DNA of 32,234 nt from Akkermansiaceae bacterium (GCA_021733795.1 JAIPKB010000044.1:1-32234); one strand, 5' to 3'; shown: positions 1-7,792, counted from the first letter of the stretch. The notes: generated by a model not told the origin, from the letters alone. Translations and numbers: made by a program.

Positions 1-120
1 CGCCGAACCCGCCGCCGAACCCGCCGCCGAACCCGCCGCCGAACCCGCCGCCGAACCCGCCGCCGAACCCGCCGCCGAACCCGCCGCCGAACCCGCCGCC
101 GAACCCGCCGCCGAAGCTAC
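1..120 (+). repeat. 12-bp in-frame tandem repeat encoding (AEPA)n
   Basis: Nine perfect copies of the 12-mer CGCCGAACCCGC run from 1 to 108, followed by one degenerate copy (109-120). The array continues to the window edge, so the true copy number is unknown. It is in frame with the barrel gene and encodes Ala-Glu-Pro-Ala units, forming an extended, negatively charged, proline-rich stretch before the barrel. Perfect DNA identity suggests slippage and a length that may vary between strains. Confidence 0.95.
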
Positions 121-2080
121 CGCCGACACCGAAGAAGCCGAAGCCGAACCTGCCGCCGACCCCAAAGACGCCATCGACGAAGAGAAAGAGGAACCCGAGC
201 TGGGCACCAATTCAATCGGCTTCGCCTTAGGTGGCGGTGCCCCCTTCGGCGACAAAGCCGCCTTCCGGCGCCGCTTTTCCCAGAACGGCAATTTCTACGG
301 TGGAATCAGCAACTTGAGCATGGAGTCCGAACTCAATGACACCACCACGCTTACCCTCGAAGGGCACGCACTGTTCGGATTGGAAGACTACGACCTCGCG
401 GCGACCTTCAACAAGGAGGATGTCGGATTTCTCAAGCTCGGATTCAAACAGTTCCGCACTTGGTATGACCCGTCGGGTGGGGTTGAGACGCCCCTGACCA
501 ATAATGCTTGGGACCTGGACCGCGGCGAGGTTTGGCTGGAAGCCGGCCTGCGGATGGAGGACCTCCCGGCGATCACCTTCGGCTACAACCACCGTTGGCG
601 CAACGGCAACAAAGACTCCACCATGTGGCAGGGATACGACTTGCTCTCCTCGTCGACCACTCCCTATCCCGGCTACTACGACATCGACGAAACCTCGGAC
701 ATTTTCCGGCTCGACGTCGAACACACCGTCAAGAATACCGACCTTGGCCTCTATCTCCGCTATCAGAGTGACCGGAACCATGACACCCGAACCAACTCCA
801 ACTCTCCTGCCGTTCCTGCGGCCAGCGAGGCTTGGGAAACCAATTTATTCAGCTCCCGGTTGTCCAGCCAAACGCGGTTCAATGATCGGATGCTGTTGTC
901 ATTCGGCTATCTGTTCACCTCCGTGGATACCGATGTCGGCGGCTCGTATAATGCCGCGAACATCAACAACATCCGCCGTCTTACAGGCGGCAGCGAGCTT
1001 TCCCAAAATGTGTTCAACCTCAATTTCTGGTGGAATCCGATTGACGACCTGACTGTCGTGCCGTCGGCGCGTATGGAATGGCAGAACATCAATGCCTCGA
1101 CCGTCGAGAGGGACACCGCCGGTGCCTTGCTGAATCAAGGAATCCAGAGCAGCGGGGTTGATGTGTTCGAGGCCAACGAGCAGATCGAGCTACGCTACAC
1201 CGGACTTCCCAACGTCCTGCTCTATGCCAGAACCGAATGGTCATACGACTCCAAGGAAATGGTGATCTATGAAAGCCCGGATGACAGAGGCACCCGATGG
1301 GCGGATGTTGATACCTATACCGGCAAATACTCCATCGGCGCGAACTACTATCCTCTCAGTGGCTTGAGCTTGTCCGCTCAATACTACTATCGCAACCTCG
1401 ATCAGGATTTTTCAAACCGCTACAACCCGGCAGGATCCACGCAAAACATGCTCGATGGCCAACTCCTGTCCCAGAGCGCCGACACCAACGATCTGAACCT
1501 TCGCTTGACTTGGCGCGCAATGCCTAACCTGACTCTCGTAACCCGTTTCGATTTCCAAAATGAAACCCGGGAGAACCAGGCATTTAGCGATCCTGCGGCC
1601 GTAACCCCCACGGCGTCGATCGAAAGCGCCGATATCACCCGCAGCATCTTCAGCCAGAGTGCCACCTGGATGCCATTGGAACGGGCCTACCTGCAAGGCA
1701 CCCTGAGCTACGTTTCAGCCGAGACCGACACGCCAGCCAACGGCCAGGCCCCGAATAAGATCACCGACACCGACAACGACTACTTCACTCTCTCGCTGGC
1801 TGCCGGATACGCGCTGGATGACAAGACCGATATCACCGCCGGTTACTCCTACTACTATTGCGATAACTACAATCCACTGCTCGCCCCGCCGATCGGCTCT
1901 ATCGGGTATGGCTCCAGCCTCGAAGAACACGTCTTCTCGATCTCCCTGAACCGCCAAATCGCTCCCAGCATGATGTGGAATCTTGGTTACGGTTACTACA
2001 CCGGCACTGACAGCGCGGTGGCCGGATTCAACAATTTTTCCACCCACATGCTCTCAACCGGCCTGCAAATCCGCTTCTGA
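1..2080 (+). CDS. MtrB/PioB-like outer-membrane beta-barrel protein (5' end outside window)
   Basis: The reading frame is open from the first bases of the window, so the start and signal peptide lie upstream; the first methionine inside the window (314) is internal. The visible part begins with an Ala-Glu-Pro-Ala repeat (bases 2-120), then an acidic linker rich in E, D, A and P, then about 620 residues of alternating polar/aromatic strands. Short turns, many Tyr/Trp/Asn/Asp and a terminal ...QIRF with C-terminal Phe fit a BAM-inserted beta-barrel. Proteins of the MtrB/PioB family sheathe a periplasmic multiheme cytochrome so that electrons cross the outer membrane. The assignment rests on barrel character plus two c-type cytochrome genes directly downstream (62 nt to the first). 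No CxxC near the barrel start is visible, but the N-terminus is missing. A general porin is the alternative. Confidence 0.72.
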   Translation, partial: AEPAAEPAAEPAAEPAAEPAAEPAAEPAAEPAAEPAAEATADTEEAEAEPAADPKDAIDEEKEEPELGTNSIGFALGGGAPFGDKAAFRRRFSQNGNFYGGISNLSMESELNDTTTLTLEGHALFGLEDYDLAATFNKEDVGFLKLGFKQFRTWYDPSGGVETPLTNNAWDLDRGEVWLEAGLRMEDLPAITFGYNHRWRNGNKDSTMWQGYDLLSSSTTPYPGYYDIDETSDIFRLDVEHTVKNTDLGLYLRYQSDRNHDTRTNSNSPAVPAASEAWETNLFSSRLSSQTRFNDRMLLSFGYLFTSVDTDVGGSYNAANINNIRRLTGGSELSQNVFNLNFWWNPIDDLTVVPSARMEWQNINASTVERDTAGALLNQGIQSSGVDVFEANEQIELRYTGLPNVLLYARTEWSYDSKEMVIYESPDDRGTRWADVDTYTGKYSIGANYYPLSGLSLSAQYYYRNLDQDFSNRYNPAGSTQNMLDGQLLSQSADTNDLNLRLTWRAMPNLTLVTRFDFQNETRENQAFSDPAAVTPTASIESADITRSIFSQSATWMPLERAYLQGTLSYVSAETDTPANGQAPNKITDTDNDYFTLSLAAGYALDDKTDITAGYSYYYCDNYNPLLAPPIGSIGYGSSLEEHVFSISLNRQIAPSMMWNLGYGYYTGTDSAVAGFNNFSTHMLSTGLQIRF

Positions 2081-2119
2081 CGTCCTCCTAACTCCCCCGG
2101 AACTTCGTTCCAAACCACC

Positions 2120-2142
2120 AAACAAACAAACAAACCGAAATT
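2120..2142 (+). promoter_or_regulatory. A/C-rich leader without Shine-Dalgarno before the small cytochrome gene
   Basis: The bases just before the ATG at 2143 are a short ACAA-type tandem followed by CCGAAATT, with no GGAG/AGGA-like site. A similar A/C-rich, purine-poor run precedes the ATG at 2714 and, in shorter form, the ATG at 23740. Such unstructured leaders are used in lineages that initiate largely without an SD-antiSD pairing. That this leader enhances translation is inference. Confidence 0.4.
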
Positions 2143-2460
2143 ATGAACTGGAAAATCAAAGCCGCCATGCTCTCCGCCGCCGTCATGATCGCCGCTCCCG
2201 CCGCTTATGGTGGCGCAGCCGAAACCTACGGCAAGCAATGCGCCTCCTGCCACGGCAAAGACGGCAAGGGCCAAACCACGATGGGCAAAAAATTCAAGGC
2301 CCTGGATTACACCACCGCCGCAGGCCAGAAATGGTCCGATGCGGATGGGGTCAAGGTCATCCTCGATGGCAAGGGCAAGATGAAGGGCTACAAGGCCAAA
2401 GGCATCGATGAAGCCGCAGCCAAGGATCTGGTCAAATATATCCGCGCGTTCAAAAAATAA
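2143..2460 (+). CDS. Small class I mono-heme cytochrome c, periplasmic
   Basis: A 105-residue precursor. Residues 1 to about 25 form a Sec signal peptide (basic MNWKIK, hydrophobic core, APAAYGGAA cleavage region). The single heme site is C33-A-S-C36-H37, with H37 as proximal ligand and M80 in the KMKGYK segment as the likely sixth ligand. The C-terminal helix ends LVKYIRAFKK, as in small class I cytochromes. The mature size of about 80 residues is typical. It should shuttle single electrons in the periplasm, here probably to or from the adjacent barrel/multiheme cytochrome conduit. It starts 62 nt after the barrel gene with an A/C-rich leader, so it is likely co-transcribed. The family call is firm; its redox partner is inferred from neighbourhood only. 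Confidence 0.93.
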   Translation: MNWKIKAAMLSAAVMIAAPAAYGGAAETYGKQCASCHGKDGKGQTTMGKKFKALDYTTAAGQKWSDADGVKVILDGKGKMKGYKAKGIDEAAAKDLVKYIRAFKK

Positions 2461-2713
2461 CCCCACCAGTCGCTGAAGCAGCCGCCAATACGTCAATTCA
2501 GCAATCCATGCCCAATGATTGCAATCAGACGCGTAGCCAGCAGGTGATTTAGCTTCATAATCGACCCAGATCGGTGACCCCTCCCGGCTACCATCCACTC
2601 ACAACCACCAACCACAACCCACCGAATCAGACTCCAAGTGCCGCGTCATCATTGACCCTGAAACAGCCCCCAAAAGCAATCCACTAAAAGAAACCAGCAA
2701 ACCAACACAAAAA

Positions 2714-4948
2714 ATGAAAATCAATCGAACAACTCGCGGTGCAGGCGGCCTATTGGCAGTGCTGCTAATGGCGACCGGAACGGCCTCCTTGATGGCCCAG
2801 GATCCCATGCTCCAAGCCCGTCCGCTCACCCCTTGGGAAATCTCCTCTATACCTGTTGCAGGCGCCCAGCCCTCCGGAGGGCTCCACACCGTCGGCCTTG
2901 GCCAGCCCGCGTATCTCGAAGCCCTGGTGGCCATCGACGCCCCCGAAGGTGCCGAGGTGACTTGGGCGCTCACCAAGTCCCCGCTCGGCTCGATCAACGC
3001 GCTTGAAGACAGCCCGCTGGGGCCGGAAGTACCCATCTACAATCGCATGGAGCGTGAGGAATACAAGATTGCCGGCCGGAAGATGCTGCGGCCCAGCGCC
3101 GAAGGCCAGTACACGGTCACGGCCACCGTCACCATCGAAGGAACCCCCACCGAACTCACCTTTGACATCACCGCCGCCACCTACATGGGGATCAATACCT
3201 GCACCCTCTGCCACAGCGGCGGAGCCGGCGCCCCCGACGTGGTGGACAAATGGAAAATGACCGGCCACGCGAGCATTACCCAGAGGGACGTGGACGGCAT
3301 CACCAGCAGCCACGCCAGGGAAAGCTGCCTCGCATGCCACGCCACGGGCTACGATAAAAACCCGCTCGCGGTCAACGGCGGTTTTGACGACGTCGCCAAG
3401 GCTCTGGAATGGACCTACCCGGCCGAGCTGGTTCCTGGCAACTATGATGCCATGCCCGCCAAGCTGAAGAACGTCTCCAACGTCCAGTGCGAAAGCTGCC
3501 ACGGAGCCGCCAGTCAACACGCGATCACGGCCCTCACCGATCCGGAAGGATCCAAGGCGATGGTCGATGTAAACTTCATGGCCGGGACCTGCACCCAGTG
3601 CCACTCCGGAAGCACCCACCACACCTACGGGATGGAGTGGGAAACCTCGAAGCACGCCGCTGCGGTGGTCGAAGAGCGCTCTTCCTGCGCCGGTTGCCAT
3701 CAGGGCATCGGCTTCATCGACCAAACCAAAGGTTTGGAGCCAGGAACGGAATACACTCCGATCAACTGCCAGACCTGCCACGACCCGCATGATGCCGCCA
3801 ATCCGCACCAGATCCGGACCTTGGCAGACGTCACGCTGATGGACGCCAGCAAGCCCGGCGGACCCACCGTCGTCACTGAAGGCGGCAATGGCAAACTCTG
3901 CATGCAGTGCCACATCTCCCGCCGCGATGCGGAGGATTATGTCCTAACCACCAATGGCAGCAACCGTTTCGGCCCGCACCACGGTCCGCAGACCGACATG
4001 TTCGTGGGTGCCAACGCCGTGACCTACGGCAAGGACATCCCCAGCTCCGCTCACTATGGTTCGATTGAGGATTCCTGTGCGACCTGCCACATGCAGCCAA
4101 TCTCGACCACAGACCCCGGATGGCCCAACCTCGGTGGCCACACTTGGGAGATGGCCTGGGATGGCCCGGATGGCCGCGTGGAAATGACGGCGGCCTGCAC
4201 CTCCTGCCATGGCGAAATCGAAGGATTCAACTTCAGGCGCAAGGATTACGACGGCGATGGCATCGTCGAAGGCGTCCAAACCGAAGTCAGAGGCCTTCTG
4301 GACCGCCTGGCGATCATGCTGCCGCCGGTCGGAGTGCCCAAACCGAACCATTCCGCCACCAACCTTGGAATCAATTCGAGCTGGAACAAGCAACAGTTGG
4401 CAGCCGGTTACAACTACCTCTTTGTGGTGGAAGACGGCAGTTGGGGCGCTCACAACATGAGCTACGCGGTGGGCATCCTCGAGGCCGCCATCGCCGACCT
4501 GAGTGGCGACGCCAACAAGGACGGCATTGCCGACTGGTGGCAGGAGCAATACTTTGGTGCCGGATGGGCCAGCAACCCAGAGGCCGCGCCGAATGCGAGC
4601 CCCGCCGGCGACGGCATGCCCAACTGGCTGAAGTTCAGCTTGAACCTCGATCCCCATGTGGCCGGTGTGGTCCTGCCCGACGGCGTCGTCTATGCCAATG
4701 GCAAGGCGCTTGGTGGAAACCCCGCAGAGGGTGCCGCTGAGATCCGCATCTACACTGCCGCGGAAATTGCCTTCTCCACCGTCGTGGAAGAGGAATACCA
4801 AATCCAGGCAACCTCGGACGTCAGCGGTGGCTGGCAGAACGTCGGCGAACCGATTCCGGGCACCGGCGAGGTCATCAGCTACCTGACCCCGACCCGTCAC
4901 AACGTAAAACAGTTCTACCGCGTCGTGCATGGTCCTAAGGGATCCTAA
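2714..4948 (+). CDS. Nine-heme c-type cytochrome with verrucomicrobial C-terminal tail
   Basis: A 744-residue exported protein. Residues 1-29 form a signal peptide (MKINRTTR, then a hydrophobic core, SLMAQ). Residues 30-160 are a beta-rich, heme-free domain. Nine CxxCH motifs follow at C163, C205, C259, C293, C325, C352, C396, C455 and C495, with extra histidines between them suited to bis-His ligation. After the heme block comes a linker with DYDGDGI, then a calcium-type motif DANKDGIADWW (about residue 600) and a C-terminal beta domain ending QFYRVV, typical of exported verrucomicrobial proteins. It should carry electrons in a multiheme chain with the upstream barrel and small cytochrome. 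A 253-nt gap without a clear terminator precedes it, so it may have its own promoter. A nitrite-reductase-type enzyme is less likely: I see no CxxCK site. The electron donor and acceptor are unknown. Confidence 0.9.
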   Translation: MKINRTTRGAGGLLAVLLMATGTASLMAQDPMLQARPLTPWEISSIPVAGAQPSGGLHTVGLGQPAYLEALVAIDAPEGAEVTWALTKSPLGSINALEDSPLGPEVPIYNRMEREEYKIAGRKMLRPSAEGQYTVTATVTIEGTPTELTFDITAATYMGINTCTLCHSGGAGAPDVVDKWKMTGHASITQRDVDGITSSHARESCLACHATGYDKNPLAVNGGFDDVAKALEWTYPAELVPGNYDAMPAKLKNVSNVQCESCHGAASQHAITALTDPEGSKAMVDVNFMAGTCTQCHSGSTHHTYGMEWETSKHAAAVVEERSSCAGCHQGIGFIDQTKGLEPGTEYTPINCQTCHDPHDAANPHQIRTLADVTLMDASKPGGPTVVTEGGNGKLCMQCHISRRDAEDYVLTTNGSNRFGPHHGPQTDMFVGANAVTYGKDIPSSAHYGSIEDSCATCHMQPISTTDPGWPNLGGHTWEMAWDGPDGRVEMTAACTSCHGEIEGFNFRRKDYDGDGIVEGVQTEVRGLLDRLAIMLPPVGVPKPNHSATNLGINSSWNKQQLAAGYNYLFVVEDGSWGAHNMSYAVGILEAAIADLSGDANKDGIADWWQEQYFGAGWASNPEAAPNASPAGDGMPNWLKFSLNLDPHVAGVVLPDGVVYANGKALGGNPAEGAAEIRIYTAAEIAFSTVVEEEYQIQATSDVSGGWQNVGEPIPGTGEVISYLTPTRHNVKQFYRVVHGPKGS

Positions 4949-4976
4949 CGGCTGCTAGAGAACCGACTATTCATTG

Positions 4977-5006
4977 GCCCCTCCCCGCTTGCGGGGAGGG
5001 GCTTTT
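4977..5006 (+). terminator. Strong intrinsic terminator after the cytochrome cluster
   Basis: Two perfectly complementary 12-base arms (GCCCCTCCCCGC at 4977-4988 and GCGGGGAGGGGC at 4991-5002) are separated by TT and followed by TTTT and further T-rich bases. It begins 28 bases after the stop codon at 4946-4948. It should end the transcript of the nine-heme cytochrome gene. Confidence 0.9.
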
Positions 5007-5168
5007 GATTTGATGGGGCGGCATGGATTTCAGGCATCGGAGGACGAGGTCTCCAATCAGTGCCGCGCCAGCTGCGGTTCTTTCTCCTCCCTTCGCATGC
5101 GGCCCCGGGTGCATGACAAAAATGGTCAGCGCCCGTTTCACGCTTGCCACTGGCAGGGACCGACCTCC

Positions 5169-5221
5169 GGGCGGTCCGGTCAATACCGGCCACTTAAGTG
5201 GCCAGTATTGGGCGGTCCGGT
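5169..5221. repeat. 28-bp near-perfect palindrome bounded by 12-bp direct repeats
   Basis: The palindrome spans 5182-5209 with core GGCCACTTAAGTGGCC and one mismatched pair (5187/5204). It is flanked on both sides by the identical 12-mer GGGCGGTCCGGT (5169-5180 and 5210-5221), with a single spare base on the left. Perfect symmetry through the centre would also suit a dimeric protein site. It could equally be an intergenic repeat unit or a tiny inserted element with duplicated flanks. Its function is unknown. Confidence 0.85.
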
Positions 5222-5382
5222 TGGGGACGGTCCCGAGCATGGGGGAAACTGACTCCTGTCTGCAGTTCCAATCTGCGCTTGGGTGAAGACCGCCGGGCGC
5301 GCATGCCAAGGGGATGGGAAAGGAGAGCCCAAGCAGGTTCATCGAGCGGCTCTTGGGCGCTTCTTTCCCGCTTCTTTGGCGG

Positions 5383-5400
5383 GTGGACAGGAATGTCCAC
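5383..5400. repeat. GTGGACA/TGTCCAC hairpin
   Basis: A 7-bp perfect inverted repeat surrounds a GGAA loop. It is followed at 5404-5423 by two tandem copies of CCTTATGCGG. It has no T-run, so it is not a typical terminator. It is probably an intergenic repeat. Confidence 0.55.
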
Positions 5401-5466
5401 TCTCCTTATGCGGCCTTATGCGGCCCCGGCGGTGCCGCGCCACGCTGCTTCAGCCGACCCGCAATC

Positions 5467-5499
5467 AAAACTCCCACCCCCCTCACTGAGAGGAGGGAG
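5467..5499 (-). terminator. Intrinsic terminator overlapping the stop of the minus-strand gene
   Basis: Read on the minus strand, a C/T-rich arm (5499-5488) pairs with a G-rich arm (5484-5471) across a short AGT loop, with five perfect outer pairs, one mismatch and several inner pairs, followed by TTTT (5470-5467). The stop codon of the minus-strand gene (5485-5483) sits inside the hairpin. With the terminator at 4977-5006 it separates two convergent transcripts. Confidence 0.65.
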
Positions 5500-6415
5500 C
5501 CACGCCCTTCAAGCGCTCCAACGCGGTGACTTGAGCGTCAAGACGTGCCGCGATCTCCTTGAGTTTCTCCGCCTGGGCGGCATGCGCCTGCTGCACCTCC
5601 TTCATGGCCAGCGCCAGCCCCGCCTCGGACTTGTTTTTCTGCGCGTCGATGAGCCGTTGCTCGGCTTCCTGAATTCGGGTCTGCATTGCAATGGCGGCCA
5701 CCTTCAACTCCTTTAAACTTGCCTCGCGAAGGACCTGCCGCCCCTCATCCACCGGCATCGTTTCCAAATCGGGGATCGCACGCTTCACCTCTTCAAAAGT
5801 GCTCGATTCGGCCTGGCTGGCGGCCGCCACCAGCGAGGCCAATGACTGGGCACCACTCACCCGCATAATCGCGCGGGTCAGATCCGCCTCCAAGGCCTGC
5901 TCCCACTCCGGAGTGATCCGGGCCAGTGATTCCTTCTGATCGTCCTGTGCCACACTCAGCCCCAGATAGCAGGGCTCACCCTTGTTGAGGTTGAAGGCCG
6001 TGATCCCGTCTGCTGCAGCGGCATCCAGATCGGCGTCCGCCCGGGACACGTTGCGGACTACCTTGATATTGCCGCCCGCCTCGCGCTCGTAGGCGGACAG
6101 CAACTCGTCCACCCGCCCGGAAAATGCCTTCAGCGCAACGAGGTGGTCCGCTTCGCCCAGCAGCGCATAAAACCGGATCTCAAGCGGCGACTTCAAACGA
6201 CTCAATACCGCCCGGCTACTGTCGGACAAGCGAACTCCCGGCTCGGCAGCACCACTTGGCGGCACCGGGCGGAAATACCAAAAGCCACCAACCGCAACGG
6301 CCAAGGCACCGCAAACGACGGCAAGAATAAGTGGCGAAACTTTGCCTGCCAGCCAACAGGAACGTCTGCTTGCAGGATTGGCCGGTCTAGCCGGGGATTG
6401 ATTGAGCAATTGCAT
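5483..6415 (-). CDS. Membrane-anchored GldG/ABC_transp_aux-like protein with coiled-coil tail
   Basis: A 310-residue protein. One transmembrane helix near residues 26-49 (VSPLILAVVCGALAVAVGGF) follows a short basic N-terminus, leaving the rest outside the cytoplasm. Residues 60-190 have the pattern of the ABC_transp_aux domain of GldG-type proteins: LSDSSRAVLSRLKSPLEIRF, an AFSGRVDELLSAYE helix, NIKVV, then an LTRAIMRV helix. Residues 195-310 are Ala/Glu/Gln/Lys-rich and predicted coiled coil. GldG-type proteins normally work with an ABC-2 ATPase and permease and are about 500 residues; this one is shorter and no transporter gene lies beside it in the window. It is divergent from the large operon at 6716. 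Function is open: family membership by pattern only. Confidence 0.7.
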   Translation of the reverse strand: MQLLNQSPARPANPASRRSCWLAGKVSPLILAVVCGALAVAVGGFWYFRPVPPSGAAEPGVRLSDSSRAVLSRLKSPLEIRFYALLGEADHLVALKAFSGRVDELLSAYEREAGGNIKVVRNVSRADADLDAAAADGITAFNLNKGEPCYLGLSVAQDDQKESLARITPEWEQALEADLTRAIMRVSGAQSLASLVAAASQAESSTFEEVKRAIPDLETMPVDEGRQVLREASLKELKVAAIAMQTRIQEAEQRLIDAQKNKSEAGLALAMKEVQQAHAAQAEKLKEIAARLDAQVTALERLKGVAPSSQ

Positions 6416-6715
6416 AGGACATTAGTCTAAAAGGCGGCTGCAAACTGTCAACGGAGTCAGAAACCGTCAAGGAATACTTGGAGAAAAACCACGAGTAATT
6501 CTGTAACGCGAAGGGAGGGCCGGTACCGGTTCGGAGCTACCGGGAATCCAACTTGCTCTGCACCAGGTCTTTTTTTTCGGTCAAACGCTATTTTTAAAAC
6601 CAAACTTTTATTTGTCATGTCAAATTAAGAATGCGGGATCTTTGTTTCATGATTTGTTTGGCGCCGGGACAAAAACGGGGTAGGTTTGGAACCTTTAATC
6701 TCCCCCCCACTCCCA
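6416..6715. other. 300-bp divergent intergenic region, likely holding two promoters
   Basis: It separates the minus-strand gene (start 6415) from the six-gene operon (start 6716). It contains a conspicuous AT-rich patch from about 6565 to 6655 within GC-rich DNA, including a T8 run and TATTTTTAAAA, as expected near promoters. I could not fix a convincing -35/-10 pair with proper spacing. A 10-bp palindrome CCGGTACCGG lies at 6520-6529. No SD is visible before 6716, where the leader is C-rich. No ORF here is supported. Confidence 0.5.
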
Positions 6716-7777
6716 ATGCGCACGCCAATCAACAGCAACCATTTTGCCGGTCGGAAAATAGTTTTAGCCGCATTGGCTTTTCTTACGGCGGTGCTTGTTC
6801 TAGGCGTACTTCCCGCTTCGGCGGTCGGGTCGGAACCGCTGCGAGAGCAGTCGGTGACCCTCGCGAAGGGTTGGAACGCGGTGTTTCTGGAGGTTGATCC
6901 GGTCGAGCGGGCACCTGGCGCGGTGTTTGCCAATGTCCCGGTGGATATCGTGGCGCGGTATTTCACGCTGGTCACGCCGGTGCAGTACATCAGCGATCCG
7001 GCGGACGAGCCGTGGAAGACCAAAGGGTGGGGGGTCTGGTATGCACCGACCCGGGAGGATGCGTTTCTCACCAGCCTGCATGCCATTCAGGGGAACCGAT
7101 GCTACCTGATCCACGCGACTGCGGCGGCCACTTGGAAGGTAACCGGGGCGGTCCGCCTCCAGCAGACGAGCTGGAAGACCGATTCTTTCAATCTTTTCGG
7201 GGCCTGCATTGACCCTGCGGCGGCACCGACGTTCGGGCGGTTCTTTTCTGGAGCGGGTGGCAGGATCGGCTCGCGGATCTACCGGTTGGTCGAGGGGAAA
7301 TGGACCAAAGTCAATCAGCCGGACGCCACCGCGATGCGGCCGGGCGAGGCCTGTTGGGTGTTTTGCAGCGGCCAGACGAGCTATCAGGGCCCGCTTGACG
7401 TCACCGCAGGGGGGGATGGCGGGCTCGATTTCGGGACGACGGGCGAAACCCTGGAGGTCGCGGTGCGCAACGCACTGCCAGCCACCGCCGATATCTCAGT
7501 GGTCAGGGTCGCGCCATCTGGAGCCGGGACTTCGCTGCCGTTGAACCGGGTGCGGCGCAATCTTGCCCAATTGGAAACGACCTACCCCGACCTCACGGCA
7601 CCGATCGGGTTTGGTGGGGTGGCATCCGGCGGCGAGGCGCGGGTTGGGATTCAACTGCGTCGCGATCGAATGACGGCGGCGGCCCAGTCCACGCTGCTGA
7701 AAATCACTTCTTCGAGCGGGGCGGTGGCCTGGGTGCCGGTGAAAGCCAGCACCCCGGGACCTGCGACCGCACCCTAA
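6716..7777 (+). CDS. Conserved verrucomicrobial secreted protein of unknown function
   Basis: A 353-residue exported protein that opens the operon. I chose the ATG at 6716 over an in-frame TTG at 6686 because it gives a compact signal peptide: basic RTPINSNHFAGRK, a hydrophobic core, and ASAVG near residue 36. The mature part begins with VTLAKGWNAVFLEVDP and contains several Trp/Tyr-rich beta segments (GWGVWYAPTREDAFL, SFNLFGACIDPAAAPTF, GEACWVFCSGQTSYQGPL). I recognise this pattern as a recurrent one in verrucomicrobial exoprotein loci just upstream of LamG proteins, but I know no named family or function. It has no membrane anchor beyond the signal and no catalytic motif. The next gene starts 15 nt after its stop, so the two are almost surely co-transcribed; a structural or accessory role for the larger partners is inferred from that. 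Confidence 0.78.
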   Translation: MRTPINSNHFAGRKIVLAALAFLTAVLVLGVLPASAVGSEPLREQSVTLAKGWNAVFLEVDPVERAPGAVFANVPVDIVARYFTLVTPVQYISDPADEPWKTKGWGVWYAPTREDAFLTSLHAIQGNRCYLIHATAAATWKVTGAVRLQQTSWKTDSFNLFGACIDPAAAPTFGRFFSGAGGRIGSRIYRLVEGKWTKVNQPDATAMRPGEACWVFCSGQTSYQGPLDVTAGGDGGLDFGTTGETLEVAVRNALPATADISVVRVAPSGAGTSLPLNRVRRNLAQLETTYPDLTAPIGFGGVASGGEARVGIQLRRDRMTAAAQSTLLKITSSSGAVAWVPVKASTPGPATAP

Positions 7778-7792
7778 CCATCCTTTTGACCC

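Larger units (their letters stand above)
5007..5466. other. Intergenic stretch, no credible gene, rich in hairpins and short repeats
   Basis: This gap lies between the convergent cytochrome operon and the minus-strand membrane protein gene. Short open frames exist in several phases, but none has a signal peptide, a recognisable domain or a sensible start. The stretch carries a bounded palindrome (5169-5221), an inverted repeat GGACCG/CGGTCC (5157-5177), a GTGGACA/TGTCCAC hairpin with GGAA loop (5383-5400), and a tandem 10-mer CCTTATGCGG (5404-5423). It looks like repeated intergenic DNA rather than coding sequence. Confidence 0.6.

Noticed and set aside
2461..2713. Possible terminator or small gene between the two cytochrome genes
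   Set aside because: No stable T-tailed hairpin and no coding frame with a signal or domain; it is treated as a plain leader region.
3944..4930. 328-codon open frame on the minus strand
   Set aside because: Antisense to the clear nine-heme cytochrome gene; low-complexity composition with no recognisable domain.
6565..6655. Defined sigma-70 promoter in the AT-rich patch
   Set aside because: No -35 and -10 hexamers with 16-18 bp spacing could be identified; kept as a general promoter region only.
6686..6715. Upstream TTG start for the first operon gene
   Set aside because: It adds a Pro-rich ten-residue tail before a good signal peptide; the ATG at 6716 is preferred.
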